64,000 nt of DNA, taken from Smallanthus sonchifolius (Eukaryota > Streptophyta > Magnoliopsida > Asterales > Asteraceae). This document shows positions 1-10,695 of the stretch, one piece after another. The notes beneath the pieces are model-generated. The model saw only the letters and a program-made list of their open reading frames with translations. It was not told where the DNA came from and searched no databases. The first letter of the stretch is position 1. The number at the start of each line of letters is the position of its first letter. The translations under genes were made by a program, and so were the position numbers. The DNA is taken from positions 80,297,501 to 80,361,500 of the forward strand of contig CM042021.1 of the NCBI GenBank assembly GCA_023525975.1, given 5' to 3'.

Positions 1-1111
1 TTAAATAGTTGTCTTTACTTATATTATTATTTTAAATAAACAAGACTTTCATTCTCAATATCAAACTCCATGGCTCCCGCTAGAAGTCCTCTACAAGCCG
101 ACACGAGAGAAGTAAAGAAATGCCGACACAAACGACCCGGTCTGGTTAAGGCTCAAACGGCCTGCTGAATACCCAAACCTCCAATCAACCCATAATATTA
201 AATCTATACTAACTGGCCATGCTAGCACCAAGATTTGTATATAGACCGTACAAACATTGAATAAGCTTCCCAAGCAAGAAGTCTTGCTTGAATAACTCTC
301 AAGATTTAAGATCATTAGATTGGTTTAAAGATCACTTATTCTTGTCTTTTAAGTTTACTCAAAGTAAAGACTTTAAAAACATAACATACTAAAAATACTT
401 CATTAGTTAATTAAAGTTCAACCAACTTGAGCAACACCAGAGAACTAGCCACGAATGACCATACAAGTGACTCCACTAACCCGTAGACAATGTATGGAAG
501 TGTTCCAACACCAAGGGAGAGTGGGCATTGGTTGTCTCTTTCTTTCTTGAACAAGATGGATCGTTTCGTATTACAAGACTAAAATCATAGAATAAACAAA
601 GGAAATGCTAAAACGGATAAAAATCGAGGGAGTTCTGGCTCTAGCAGAGCACTAGGGCCATCCCAACCCAAGGTAATGGACACCTAAATGCTTGGAATGA
701 GCTTGCTATTTATAGGCTGAGAGCTGGGCAATGCACGGCCGTGCATTGGATTGCACGGGCGTGCAAAGTACCCGTTTCTTGCACGTGAGGGAATCTGGCA
801 GCTTTTGGGAGTACAGGGAGGTAAAACCCCAAATGCACGACCGTGTATTGGGATGCACGTCGTACATTGGGCTATTTTGCTCCCTGTTGACTTTTTTACT
901 TCCAGCCTTGACTTCCTGCGTCCGGTTTCGTTCAATTGGCCCCCGAATGCTGATTTCACCTTGTTTTTTAGTGTTTTCTTCATGTTTTTGCATATCCGGT
1001 CAATTATCCTATCATAACACAAATGAGTGGATTAGGCATCAATTCTTATCATTTTGTTAAAAATTGTATACGGGGATAATTATGCATGCAAAACATGTAT
1101 AATTTGAGACA
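1..1111 (-). repeat. 3' LTR of Athila-like element (truncated by window edge)
   Basis: This matches 6467-7585 almost base for base with small indels. In element orientation the LTR begins TGTCTC at 1111 and runs toward lower coordinates; its CA end lies outside the window. The adjoining sequence on the internal side (about 1112-1135) is a purine-biased stretch on the minus strand, which fits a polypurine tract. The LTR holds a TATA box and a palindrome cluster, described separately. The several small ORFs here lie in palindromic repeat DNA and are not genes. Confidence 0.85.
707..714 (-). promoter_or_regulatory. TATA box of Athila-like 3' LTR
   Basis: The minus strand reads CCTATAAATAG. It sits 16 bp beyond the 18-bp perfect palindrome AATGCACGGCCGTGCATT (730-747), which is followed by TTGCACGGGCGTGCAA (751-766) and two weaker copies near 832-870. 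Confidence 0.6.
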
Positions 1112-3210
1112 TCATAATACCTCACACTTAAATTTTGCTTGTCATCAAGCAAACTCATGCATGATTATACCCATAAAAGTAAGATATTGATTAAATGTTA
1201 ATCCAAAGCTTTTGTCCCAAATAGTTGAATGGCCTCTTAAAAATAATTATTTGGTGGTTATACCTTTCGAGTGTTTCTCCACAATAGGGTAGAAAGCTCA
1301 ACATACTTGATGGAACTATGACTATGCACAAAATTACAGTCTCACAAATGTTCACTCAACACTCGGGTTAAATATATAGTTAAGGCATGACAAGAAGAAC
1401 ACCAAATGCTATAATTAATGCTTGCATAATCATAGGCTTGTATAGAAATTAAATCTCCATCAATTGACATAAAATATGTGCATAAATCAAGAGGGCTTTA
1501 ATAAGGGTTGTAATTATTGGCTTAGGGTTAGGGTAGTACGTATTTCAAAAAAGTGGCTAAATGTTGAAAATCTGACTTGGCTTGATGATTAAAAGGTGAA
1601 TGATTTCCTATTCAACTTAGATTAGACATTGTGAATAATCTAAGGACTCTTTTAAGGTCAGATTGTCAAGACCAAATCCCTTCCTTCAAGAATGTCAACT
1701 TCTTCTTATTGTTGAAATATTCATTGCTATCAATTCTTCATGAATCGTTCGGATGTTTCTTCCTAATGCATCCACTTTGATTAGTTTTGCATACTCCATT
1801 TTTTCGAGTAAGTTTGATTTTCTTTTGATGATATGTCTTCACTAGCTTGGGCGATTTAATAATTTCTTTTGGTTGCCCCTTTATCTTCACAGTAGTTCTT
1901 CTTTTCATACCAATTCTTCTTTTTATAAGTTTCTTTCTTCGAACATAGGATGGATCTATAATCTTTCGGCGGATGATCATTCTTTAAATCATACCCAAGT
2001 CGATTTTCAACTAAAAGGGCTAAAAGACGAAAGGCTAATTTTTCGAGTTTAATGGATTTGAGATGTGGGTTTAGAAACGAAAAGGTTTAGGCTCAAAGGG
2101 GCAAACTAGGGGATAATGTTTAGGGTAGGTAAAGGAAAAGAAAAGGCTAAAGAAAATGGGTTAATCCTAATGCCTCAATCATTTTTAGGCATTCTTTTAG
2201 TCCATGATCTTGAAATGAATATTTTACACAAGTTCTAATATGCAAAACAATAATTAGCAAACACTCTTTCAAACGAAATGAGCATGTGAAATATGTAATA
2301 ATCAACGGCGTCAAAAACTTGATGTGTTCGTGATAATGCTCGGATAGGTTTAAATCTCTCACATGGAAACGGAAGGTAAAGGGTTATAAAGTAAAAATGT
2401 GCATGAACTTATTTCTTTCTTTCTGTTGAGCTTCCTAATCTTCCCTATTTGTTTCCTTGATTCACTTCAACGGTATTTCAAATTGTCGTTTTTATAAGCC
2501 CGTTTATTCCAAATGATTTTTAAGACTTTTGCTTTTAGATCATTTTTGAAAATATTTTAATTACTTCTATATATATTTAATCCAATGGATTGGGTAGTTT
2601 ACTCATGCGTTTGTAATACTTGGGTCAAAATTAGGCAGCCTATTTATCAGTGGGGTTCCACCCCACACTTAGTTTCTGACAATATGAATGTATGCAATAT
2701 GATATGTGTCATGAATAATAAGAGTGTAGTGAAACTGATACTCCCCTGATGAGACGTCATTATCATGTGTGACGATTCTCACTACTGCATAGATTGCATT
2801 ACTGGGTATATACTGAAACCTGTGTAACCTGTATACGTAATGCTCAACACATAAAGTAAATATTGAAAAGGAAATTAACTAATACTCTCCAATTATGGCG
2901 GCCGAAAGAGTGGTGGTAGCGGAGCCACCATAACAACGGTCATCAAGTGACCGGTAAAAACCTGTAATGTCTATGTCTAACAACTGGACAACAACCACAA
3001 ATGTCAATCATAAAACATAAATGTCAAGAACCATAAATTTAGTTATCAGAAAATAACCACATAGATCATAGATGAAGGGAGGAAGAGCTGCTACTAATAC
3101 GGAGGACGGGGTCATTGCTAGTAAGGGCTGGGAGGCTGCTGATGGTACCTCTGGTAGGCGCACAGGTCGTGGGTATGATCGTGAAAATCCTGTCGCATCC
3201 CGTCCATCGT

Positions 3211-4430
3211 CTACCCTAGTTGTCCCATCCGGATCATCAAATCCAGCATAGTAGGATCTACAGTGGTGTGGTACATACCTGGCTCCTCCTGCTGCTGCTG
3301 TAGAAGTGGTGCTGGTTCTCCCTCCTCATCTGATGGAGTCACTGCTCCCTGCCAAGGATTGCCCCGGTGGTCTACCAACCTGTATACTCCCTGAAATTTT
3401 CTCATTATACGCATGTTGATCAACATCTGCATGTTTACTTCTTCCATTGGCAGGTCGTTTACTAGGCTTAGAACTCCTAAATATGCTGCCAAGTGAGTGA
3501 TAAAAGGACCTCCATAGATGTGGCTGCTGGAGGAATACCCATAAGCGCGGGTGAAGAATTTGGCAAGACTGTAGGCCAAATTGCAGGGGGCCTGGTCAAT
3601 AAGGCTATGTAGGTGGAATAGATCTCTTACTGTCGCAACTCCGGTGATATCTTTTCATCCACCAATGGTGTGAACGATTACTCGGTGCAGATATCGGTGC
3701 AGTGGATGGAGGATCTTTGTGATTTTCTGCTTATGGGGTCGTATTGACCTGAACCAATTCTTGCCCAAACCTGATGTGCTTCACCATTCCCAAACTCGTG
3801 GATGCTTTCTGTGAAGATCGGGAAACGAAGTTCTCGATGCCTATATACCCTCATCTTAGTCCCAAAATCACCCAAGGACATCTCATACCATTGTCTCGCC
3901 GTTCTAAATCTCACACAATCATGCTTCAGCTTGCTAAGCACGGGTCTGTCAAATTGGAAAGAAGCTAAGAACTCCAGGGTCATTTCATAATAAATTGGTT
4001 GCTGAATTTCGAAGAACTTGACCCATGGTCTAGTGATCAGTGGCAATGCTTCCTCCAGTAGACCAATATTTCCCAGAGTTGAATAGCATATGGTCTTATG
4101 AGTGCCAAACTCTTGCTGCATGAGACCTAGTAAGGTGTTGAAGGCATGAGCCTCGATGGCATTATCGGGATCAAAGATCAACCATGGATGCATATTTGGT
4201 GAGTTCTCGGGTAATGGTGTTGGATGGTAGGGTGGAGGTGGTGATTGCGGAGTAGGTGGTGCATCTTCGGGAGGTATGGATGAAGATGAACTGGAGTCAA
4301 TGCGGGTGTTTCTTCTTTTTCTTCCTGCTTGCCTTGAGGATTCAGCCATATCCTTCATAATTATCAGTTTGAAAAAGTTAGTGTCAAGAAGTGATATTGC
4401 TTCATGAAACACATATAGAAACGATGCCAA
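3211..4430 (-). pseudogene. Athila-type gag (broken)
   Basis: Two minus-strand ORFs (4430-3678 and 3579-3211) lie in different frames but read as one protein. The first has a Ser- and Pro-rich start, probably beginning at an inner Met within MAESSRQAG, then a folded part with the motif PWLIFDPDNA. The second has RAYGYSSSSHIYGGPFITHL and a Gln-rich tail. The overall character is that of the Athila/Arabidopsis ORF-1 type gag; this is family recognition by eye. A frameshift lies near 3700-3740. A TGA at 3655-3657 interrupts the second frame and looks like a decayed CGA codon. No zinc knuckle is visible. The position just downstream of the primer site supports gag. Confidence 0.6.
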
Positions 4431-5180
4431 AAACTTGATAGTGTTAAAACAATGCCAAGAATTTTGATAGTAAATTAGCTAAAAGCTTGGTGTTCACACA
4501 AAAACTTGATGTTGCTAAGAAATATATACAACTTTTATTTGTAGGACCACACAAAAGAAACACAAATTCGTGCATGGTTGTAGCATGCTCATGTCTTCCC
4601 AAGTCCAAAAGTGGTCAATTGTAACTAATTAAACAAGGCGCAAACTTGATTGGTGCAACTTGAAAAGTCAAACCTGTCAAAATTCTTGACCTAATTCAAT
4701 TAATTCATAATTTTCCACATAGTATGCTAATACCTAAACATATTTAAGCAGGATTCATGTTTCAATTCGTATTTACAAGTTCAAGAGTTCAAAGTCAAAT
4801 TTTCAAGAAACCCATTCATACGAGTCAAACAAATCTTTCACAAAAAAGACTAAAACGTGTTGCATTATGATCTTACATAGTCAAATACGCATCTAGATTA
4901 AGCTTTGAGATCATATTCAAGCACATTCAATCAAAGAAACAAAATGAAACCCTAGCCTCTATTTGAGCCAAATCTACCATTTTTGAAGCATAAATCAACC
5001 AAAAATTGATAATGGACAAGTTTGCATACCTTTATGATGAGATTGGAGGCAAAGATCGGAAGAAACGAGTGAAAATCAGGTGTTTTTGGTCGAGTTTGGC
5101 GACTTTCGAGCGTTTTCGGATTTGGGGTTTTGAGGAAATGGCTGGTTTCTGCCCCCCTTATGCCCAGACTGCACGGACCC

Positions 5181-5219
5181 CAATGCACGGGCGTGCATTG
5201 GGATGCACGGCCATGAATT
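5181..5219 (-). repeat. Palindrome pair in Athila-like leader
   Basis: CAATGCACGGGCGTGCATTG at 5181-5200 is followed by a weaker copy at 5203-5219. The core ATGCACGG/CCGTGCAT is the same as in the LTR cluster. It lies between the primer site and gag, so it would be in the transcribed leader. Confidence 0.7.
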
Positions 5220-5762
5220 GCCCCTGTTGACCAAATTTTGACTTTTTTTTTTACTTTTTAAAAATAATACCTTAGAATAAATTAAAATTTATTTTTAATT
5301 AAAAGTAATTAAGAATAACTTAGATTACAGTAAAGTGTTAATTTATCTAAAGATAATTTAAAATAACTGGTCAAAGGAGATTGTCACCAGTAAAATCCCG
5401 ATTTCACGTTATAAGACTTACCTCGATTGTCGGCATCCAAGTTCAAAGAGTTAAGCTTGTCATCATCGAAATTAAAGAAGATAAAATCTAAGCACATAAA
5501 ACCATTCGAAAGTGTTAAGCCTATTTTAAAATGCTTTCGGATGGTGGTACTTATATCCATTTAATTTGCTTGACAATAATTTCGCAGTCGCGATCCTTGA
5601 AAATTAATGCAAAGACATATTAACTAGTATGAGTACCAAAAAATAGAAATAGAAGAAATTAGAAATAAAAACAAAAAGGGAAAACAAAGTAAAAATAAAA
5701 CAAAAGTAAAACAAAATTAATTAGTCAATCCAACGACTTAGTAAAACAAAATTAATTACGTG

Positions 5763-5780
5763 TCCCCGGCAACGGCGCCA
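5763..5780 (-). promoter_or_regulatory. Primer binding site, tRNA-Asp type
   Basis: The minus strand reads TGGCGCCGTTGCCGGGGA. This is the primer site known for Athila-type Ty3 elements, complementary to the 3' end of tRNA-Asp. It lies 6 bases from the LTR end at 5787. Confidence 0.8.
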
Positions 5781-5786
5781 AAAACT

Positions 5787-7585
5787 TGATAGTGTGTTTT
5801 TATATGTAGATAAAAATATAAATATATAAATCCTTGGCAACGACACCAAAATCTTGGTGGCGTAGTTTTAATAATAAATATATTTTATTTGGAGCTACAC
5901 AAAATCAGGTTTTAAATTTATAAATTAAAATGATAATTACTTCAACTAAATACACACACAATAGGCAAGTGTACCTATCACAGCGTAGTAAAGTATGGGT
6001 AAGAACCAAGTATCGAACCATGGACACGGATCCCGTACTCAACCCTTGTTATTGTCTGACTAGGATAATAAGTTGGAAAATGAGTTTTGTTTAAAAGGAA
6101 AATAAAAAGATAAGAAATGTAATTAGAAAGGTTATCTTGTTTAAGACGTTACCCTAGTTGTTATCCCTTGTTAATTAATGTTATATTTAAAGTAAGGTTG
6201 ATCATATTTACTAGTATTAACCCTTTCGATAGGGGAGTTAATATTTCGTAACGGAATAGTGGATACGGTCGGCCAACTGTTCCTTAATGAATATAACAGA
6301 CCCTAAACGGGGTCTCAAGTCCGTCGGTATCTCACAATTCATTATTCAGACTAAGATTTTCCAATGACTGACGCACATCATGTCTTGTAACTTACTTTGG
6401 AAAGTCAGAATGCGCAACTCCCTCCAGAGCTACTTTATGAATGCTCGGAACTAACAAATTATGTTCTTAAATAGTTGTCTTTACTTATAATATTATTTTA
6501 AATAAATAAAACTTTCATTCTCAAGATCAAACCCCATGGCTCCCGCTAGAAGTCCTCTACAAGCCGACACGAGAGAAGTAAAGAAATGCCGACACAAACC
6601 CCCCGGTCTGGTTAGGGCTCAAACGGCCTGCTGAATACCCAAACCTCCAATCAACCCATAATATTAAATCTATACTAGCTGGCCATGATAGCACCAAGAT
6701 TTATATATAGACCGTAAAAACATTGAATAAGCTTCCAAAGCAAAAAGTCTTACTTGAATAACTCTCAAGATTTAAGATTATTAGATTGGTTTAAAGATCA
6801 CTTATTCTTATCTTTTTAAGATAACTCAAAGTAAAGACTTTAAAAACATAACATACTAAAAATACTTCATTAGTTAATTAAAGTTCAACCAACTTAAGCA
6901 ACACAAGAGAACTAGCCACGAATGACGATACAAGTGACTCCACTAACCCTTAGACAATGTGTGGAAGTGTTTCAACACCAAGGGAGAGTGGGTATAGGTT
7001 GTTTCTTTCTTGCTTGAACAAGAAGGATCGTTTCGTATTACAAGACTAAAAACATAGAATAAACAAAGGAAAAGATAAAACGAACCAAAACCAAGGGAGT
7101 TCCGGCTCTAGAAGAGCTCTAGACCATTCCCAACCCAAGGTAATGGACACTTAAATACTTGGAATGAGCTTGTTATTTATAGGCTGAGAGCTGGGCAATG
7201 CACGACCGTACATTGGATTGCACGGGCGTGCAAAGTACGCGTTTCTTGCACGTGAGGGAATCTGGCAGCTTTTGGGAGTAGAGGGAGGCAAAACCCCAAA
7301 TGCACGGTAGTGCATTGGGATGCACGCCTGTGCATTGAGCTATTTTTCTCCCTGTTGACTTTTTGACTTCCAGCTTAGACTTCATGCGTCCGGTTTCGTT
7401 CAATTGGCCCCCCGAATGCTGATTTCACCTTGTTTTTGAGTGTTTTCTTCATGTTTTTGCATATCCGGGTCAATTATCCTTTCGGAACACAAATGAGTGG
7501 ATTATGCATCAATTCTTATCATTTTGTTAATAATGTGATGAATATGGGGATAATTATGCATGCAAAACATGTATAATTTGAGACA
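5787..7585 (-). repeat. 5' LTR of Athila-like element
   Basis: The 1799-bp LTR reads TGTCTC at 7585 and ends next to the primer site. Its distal 1.1 kb is matched by 1-1111. TATA (minus) is at 7174-7181. Palindromes follow at 7197-7214, 7218-7233, 7300-7317 and 7321-7338. A second, degraded copy of the primer-site motif at 5831-5848 lies just inside the LTR edge (see findings). The five bases beyond the outer edge are TATTA (7586-7590); the partner duplication is outside the window. Confidence 0.8.
7174..7181 (-). promoter_or_regulatory. TATA box of Athila-like 5' LTR
   Basis: The minus strand reads CTATAAATAACA, placed as in the 3' LTR copy, 16 bp from the nearest palindrome (7197-7214). 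Confidence 0.55.
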
Positions 7586-8560
7586 TATTAGTTTTACGTT
7601 GTACTTTGTAGTTGTGTCTATTACAGGTTAAAGGTTCTATTTGATCGGAAAACGAGATATTTTAAAGAAGGCATGAAAGTACAGGGGGTCAAAGAGCAAA
7701 AAGAAGAAAATCATGAAAATGGGATCTTCACGGTACGCGAAGATGAGGAAGAATTCTTTCGCGACTCGCGAGAAAGTGGAAATCAGGCCCCGACTAATTT
7801 GTCCTTCGCGCCACGCGAAGGACTGGCCTGAGAAGTTCACGGTATTGAGGGCCTGGCAGATCAGCAAAAATCCCTAATTTACATATTTAAGCCAAGTCCA
7901 ACCCTATTTCGTAATAATCTTTCAATCAGACGAATTTGGGGCAGCTATGGGCGATTTTCAGAGGCAGAAGTCATTCTGGATCAAGAATTGAATCTATGCT
8001 CGTGTGTCTGACAAACATGCGCGGCTAAGCTGCGTGTGGCTTCCTCCCGATGGATGGTTCGTATAGGTTCTTTGTTTTGTTTAGTTGTTTACTTGTTTGG
8101 ATCTTGTTAGTTTTTTACACAAACTTGATGGATTGATGTATTAGTTATTCTAACCAATTTATGTTGATGCTTTGAGTTTTCTCGTTTACAATCTTGTTCG
8201 ATTGATGATAAGACCTAGTAGTAGGGTTGGGTGACTAAATGGGGTAACTTGGTATTCATAAGTTTGGTGTTGCATGGTATAGGTTGCTGACAACAGCCTG
8301 TCTTCAATTACTGTTTTAACTGATTTTCCAACACTATGTCTATGTGGTGTCCAATTGAACGACTGAATTTTGCACAAACCTAGAATGTGAAGCTAGTAAG
8401 GAGTTACATCGTTATTTGATCTGTGTTTTAATTATAAATTATTAAAGTAGAAAATTATATCTTTCCACTGACTCCCTTTGGATTCGGCAACCCTACTTTC
8501 CTGTCTACAGTCTAAGGTAGCTAAGTAGTAGTTTTATAAGTGTTTTTGATTGACCTTGAC
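7586..8560 (+). other. Old LTR-like debris with GC-rich palindromes
   Basis: There is no credible gene. Three imperfect palindromes built on TTCGCG/CGCGAA lie at 7724-7744, 7756-7776 and 7801-7823, followed by a weak TATA-like CATATTTAAG at 7882-7891. This repeats the palindrome-then-TATA layout seen in the LTRs of this window, so I read it as an LTR remnant on the plus strand. No partner LTR, primer site or target duplication could be found. Confidence 0.4.
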
Positions 8561-8580
8561 CCCGCGATCATACGCTCAAA

Positions 8581-8665
8581 AAGATGCGGGGCTTGGTCTC
8601 GAACCCGCGACCTTGTGTATGCATGTAATGAGTCTTAACCGATTGAACTGGGCTTAAAGCCTTGA
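8581..8665 (-). repeat. tRNA-like sequence (SINE head or tRNA relic)
   Basis: On the minus strand an A-box-like CAGTTCAATCGGTTAAGA is followed about 30 bases later by a B-box-like GGGTTCGAGACC, the spacing of an internal pol III promoter. It lacks a convincing acceptor stem, so it is not a working tRNA gene. Similar sequences occur in the gypsy2 LTRs. Confidence 0.5.
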
Positions 8666-9660
8666 CAGGGAACCGGTTTGGAAATGTAAAACCCATAAAC
8701 CAAACCACCCTTCGTCCCCAATTCAAAGACCCAAAACCCTAGCACTTAAATTGATCGTGTTCATGCTCAGATTCAAGCCTAGAATGATGGGGCTTTAAAT
8801 CAGGGAGTTGAAACGAGTGTAGGGACGTTCTTATTACCTGAAATGATTGCACGGACATGGAGATCGACTGAGACGCACGGATTCGGGTTCCTTAGGCTAT
8901 GATCAAGTTTCAACGGTGTTTTGAGTTGCAAAGGAGAGTTCCAGGTGTGTAAAGGGGGTGTCACGAGGGTGTGTGTGGGGTTCATATACTTTAATTTCAC
9001 TCGAAACGCACCAATTGGATACTCAATCATTTGAAATGGTTACCTCCATTGATTCGAGCTAAATCACCATGATTGGATTCAATTGATTCATCATTTAGGT
9101 TTGGAATCATTCGTATAACGTTTATGCACGATCAAAGGCCATTAAACGAGCTTAAATCTGTGAACTGAAACTGAAATTTGCTAGGTTTGACTCTTTGAAG
9201 TCAAACTTGACAAATGGGGTTAGTTTGATCGATTTAAACGCAAATAGATCTTCACGATCTTCACGCGCATCCTGTTATGATCATACAATATTTCCGAATG
9301 GTCAATGGACAGTAGCATTTCATGTATCGATGATTTGGTGGTCGGATTTGGTTCCGGTTGACTTTTCTGGGTCAAAATGTAATGTGTTTGAATTTGAAAG
9401 TCAAAATATTTGTTAAAGTCCAAGCTGGAATGAAATGGTTCAAATTGGAGGTTCAAATACGTAGGAGGGGGTTCAAACTAGGTTTTGTTTATTTTAATTA
9501 TAAGTTGGTTTTTCTTTTATAAACTTTATAAAACTAATTTTATTATAAATTTTAAAAATGATTTATTTAAAATGTCAAATATATTTGTTAAACACTAAAC
9601 AAGTATCCTTACGTGGTTGAATTAATAAATTCAAATATATAAGTGTATTTGTATACATAT
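8666..9660 (-). other. Probable decayed relative of gypsy2 LTR
   Basis: No gene is seen. Reading the minus strand from 9660 downward gives a run with repeated GACTTT/AAAGTC words (about 9420-9350), then a mixed stretch, then the tRNA-like sequence at 8665-8581. The gypsy2 LTR has the same order. The likeness is of layout and words rather than an alignment, so this is inference. Confidence 0.3.
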
Positions 9661-9669
9661 ATTTATAAT

Positions 9670-9800
9670 TAATTATACATATATATATATATATATATAT
9701 ATGATATATAAAAGATTGGCAATTACATTACTTAAAGTTTATAAGTTACACTTTTGTTTTAACTAGTATAACAAATATATATATATATATATATATGGGA
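9670..9800. repeat. (TA)n microsatellites
   Basis: Dinucleotide TA tracts lie near 9679-9703 and 9774-9796. A third lies at 10314-10335, on the far side of the C-rich block. Confidence 0.9.
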
Positions 9801-10310
9801 GGGTTATTATACAAAGTCTAAAAACTGTAAAAAGTGTAAAGAGTCTTTTAAAAACCCCATCACCACCCCTCAAAAGCCTATAACCCCCACCCCACCACCC
9901 CACCCCCCCAAACCTAACCCCCACCCCCAAAAACCTAAATCCTAATAAAAAAAACCCTAAATAACTGAAAAAGTCGTCTAAAATCACCACCACCTCCCCC
10001 CCCAAAAAGCCTAAATCTCCAACCCCCCCCCCCCCAAAAAAAAAAAAAAAAAACCTAACCCCCACCCCACCCCCAAAAACCGAAAACCCCCACCCCACCC
10101 CCCAAAGCCTAAATACTAAAAGCTAAACCTTAAGGCTAAACCCCTAAGGCTAAATCCTAAGGAAAAAATTAAACCCTACAAGCTAAGATCGTATAGTTCG
10201 ACGAGACGGTTCCAACGCCGCTGAAATGAGTAAAATCGGAGTTCGTATGAGCCGGTTATGAGCGTTTTAAATGACTTTTTACACTTTTTGACTTTTTAGC
10301 GAAACCTCAC
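9797..10310. repeat. C-rich block with telomere-like words, flanked by (TA)n
   Basis: This is a strongly strand-asymmetric stretch. The plus strand has many runs of 4 to 13 C with CCTAAA, CCCTAA and CCTAAC words between them, and an A run near 10040-10055. It resembles degenerate plant telomere repeat CCCTAAA. Both ends carry TGTAAAAAGT/ACTTTTTACA-like sequence (near 9830 and 10275), which suggests a small element inserted into a TA tract. The G-rich minus strand has glycine-coding ORFs that are artefacts of composition. Confidence 0.6.
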
Positions 10311-10440
10311 ACTATATATATATATATATATATATAAATGTAGAAATACACCTATACTATATTTAATATGTTAAAGTAGGGTTGGAACTTTGAATTAATA
10401 TACGTTAAGATAATAATAGGAACGGGATTGAATTAAAGTG

Positions 10441-10695
10441 TAATTATTGTATAAAATAAAGTAATGCCTGAAAATCATGGATGTTACAAACATAAACCTT
10501 TGAAATTTGAGAATGAACAGCTTTAGGTTTTTCCGACATCACTTTTTGCTGAATAAAATCAAGTGTTGATTTATTCTCAACTTTAGAAACCTTAGTTTTG
10601 ATGTCACCAGCACTTACAAAAACCTTCTTTTCAATCACTGGTTTTGATTGCACAACCTCATCAGGTTCAGTCAGTATACATATATCTCTTGTTAC
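10441..10695 (-). pseudogene. Copia gag fragment, distal part (split by gypsy1)
   Basis: The minus strand is open and continues the copia gag remnant that resumes at 19892. The split is exactly at the gypsy1 target site, and GTTAC is found on both sides (10691-10695 and 19887-19891). The encoded peptide is Lys- and Ser-rich and has no recognisable motif of its own. It is assigned to gag by continuity with the other half. Confidence 0.55.

Larger units (their letters stand above)
1112..5762 (-). mobile_element. Internal region of Athila-like element lacking pol
   Basis: This 4.65-kb stretch between the two LTRs has a gag-like coding region (4430-3211) next to the primer site. I see no protease, reverse transcriptase, RNase H or integrase motif on either strand. 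From 3210 down to 1112 only short random ORFs occur. The element is therefore non-autonomous, of the large-retrotransposon-derivative kind, and would need enzymes from a relative. The leader contains a palindrome pair at 5181-5219 with the same core as the LTR palindromes. Confidence 0.75.

Noticed and set aside
684..1060. Overlapping ORFs on both strands in the Athila-like LTR
   Set aside because: They lie over the palindromes and the TATA region; palindromic GC-rich DNA opens frames on both strands.
9763..10098. Minus-strand Gly-rich ORF of 111 codons
   Set aside because: It is the translation of the C-rich low-complexity tract, with no homology pattern.
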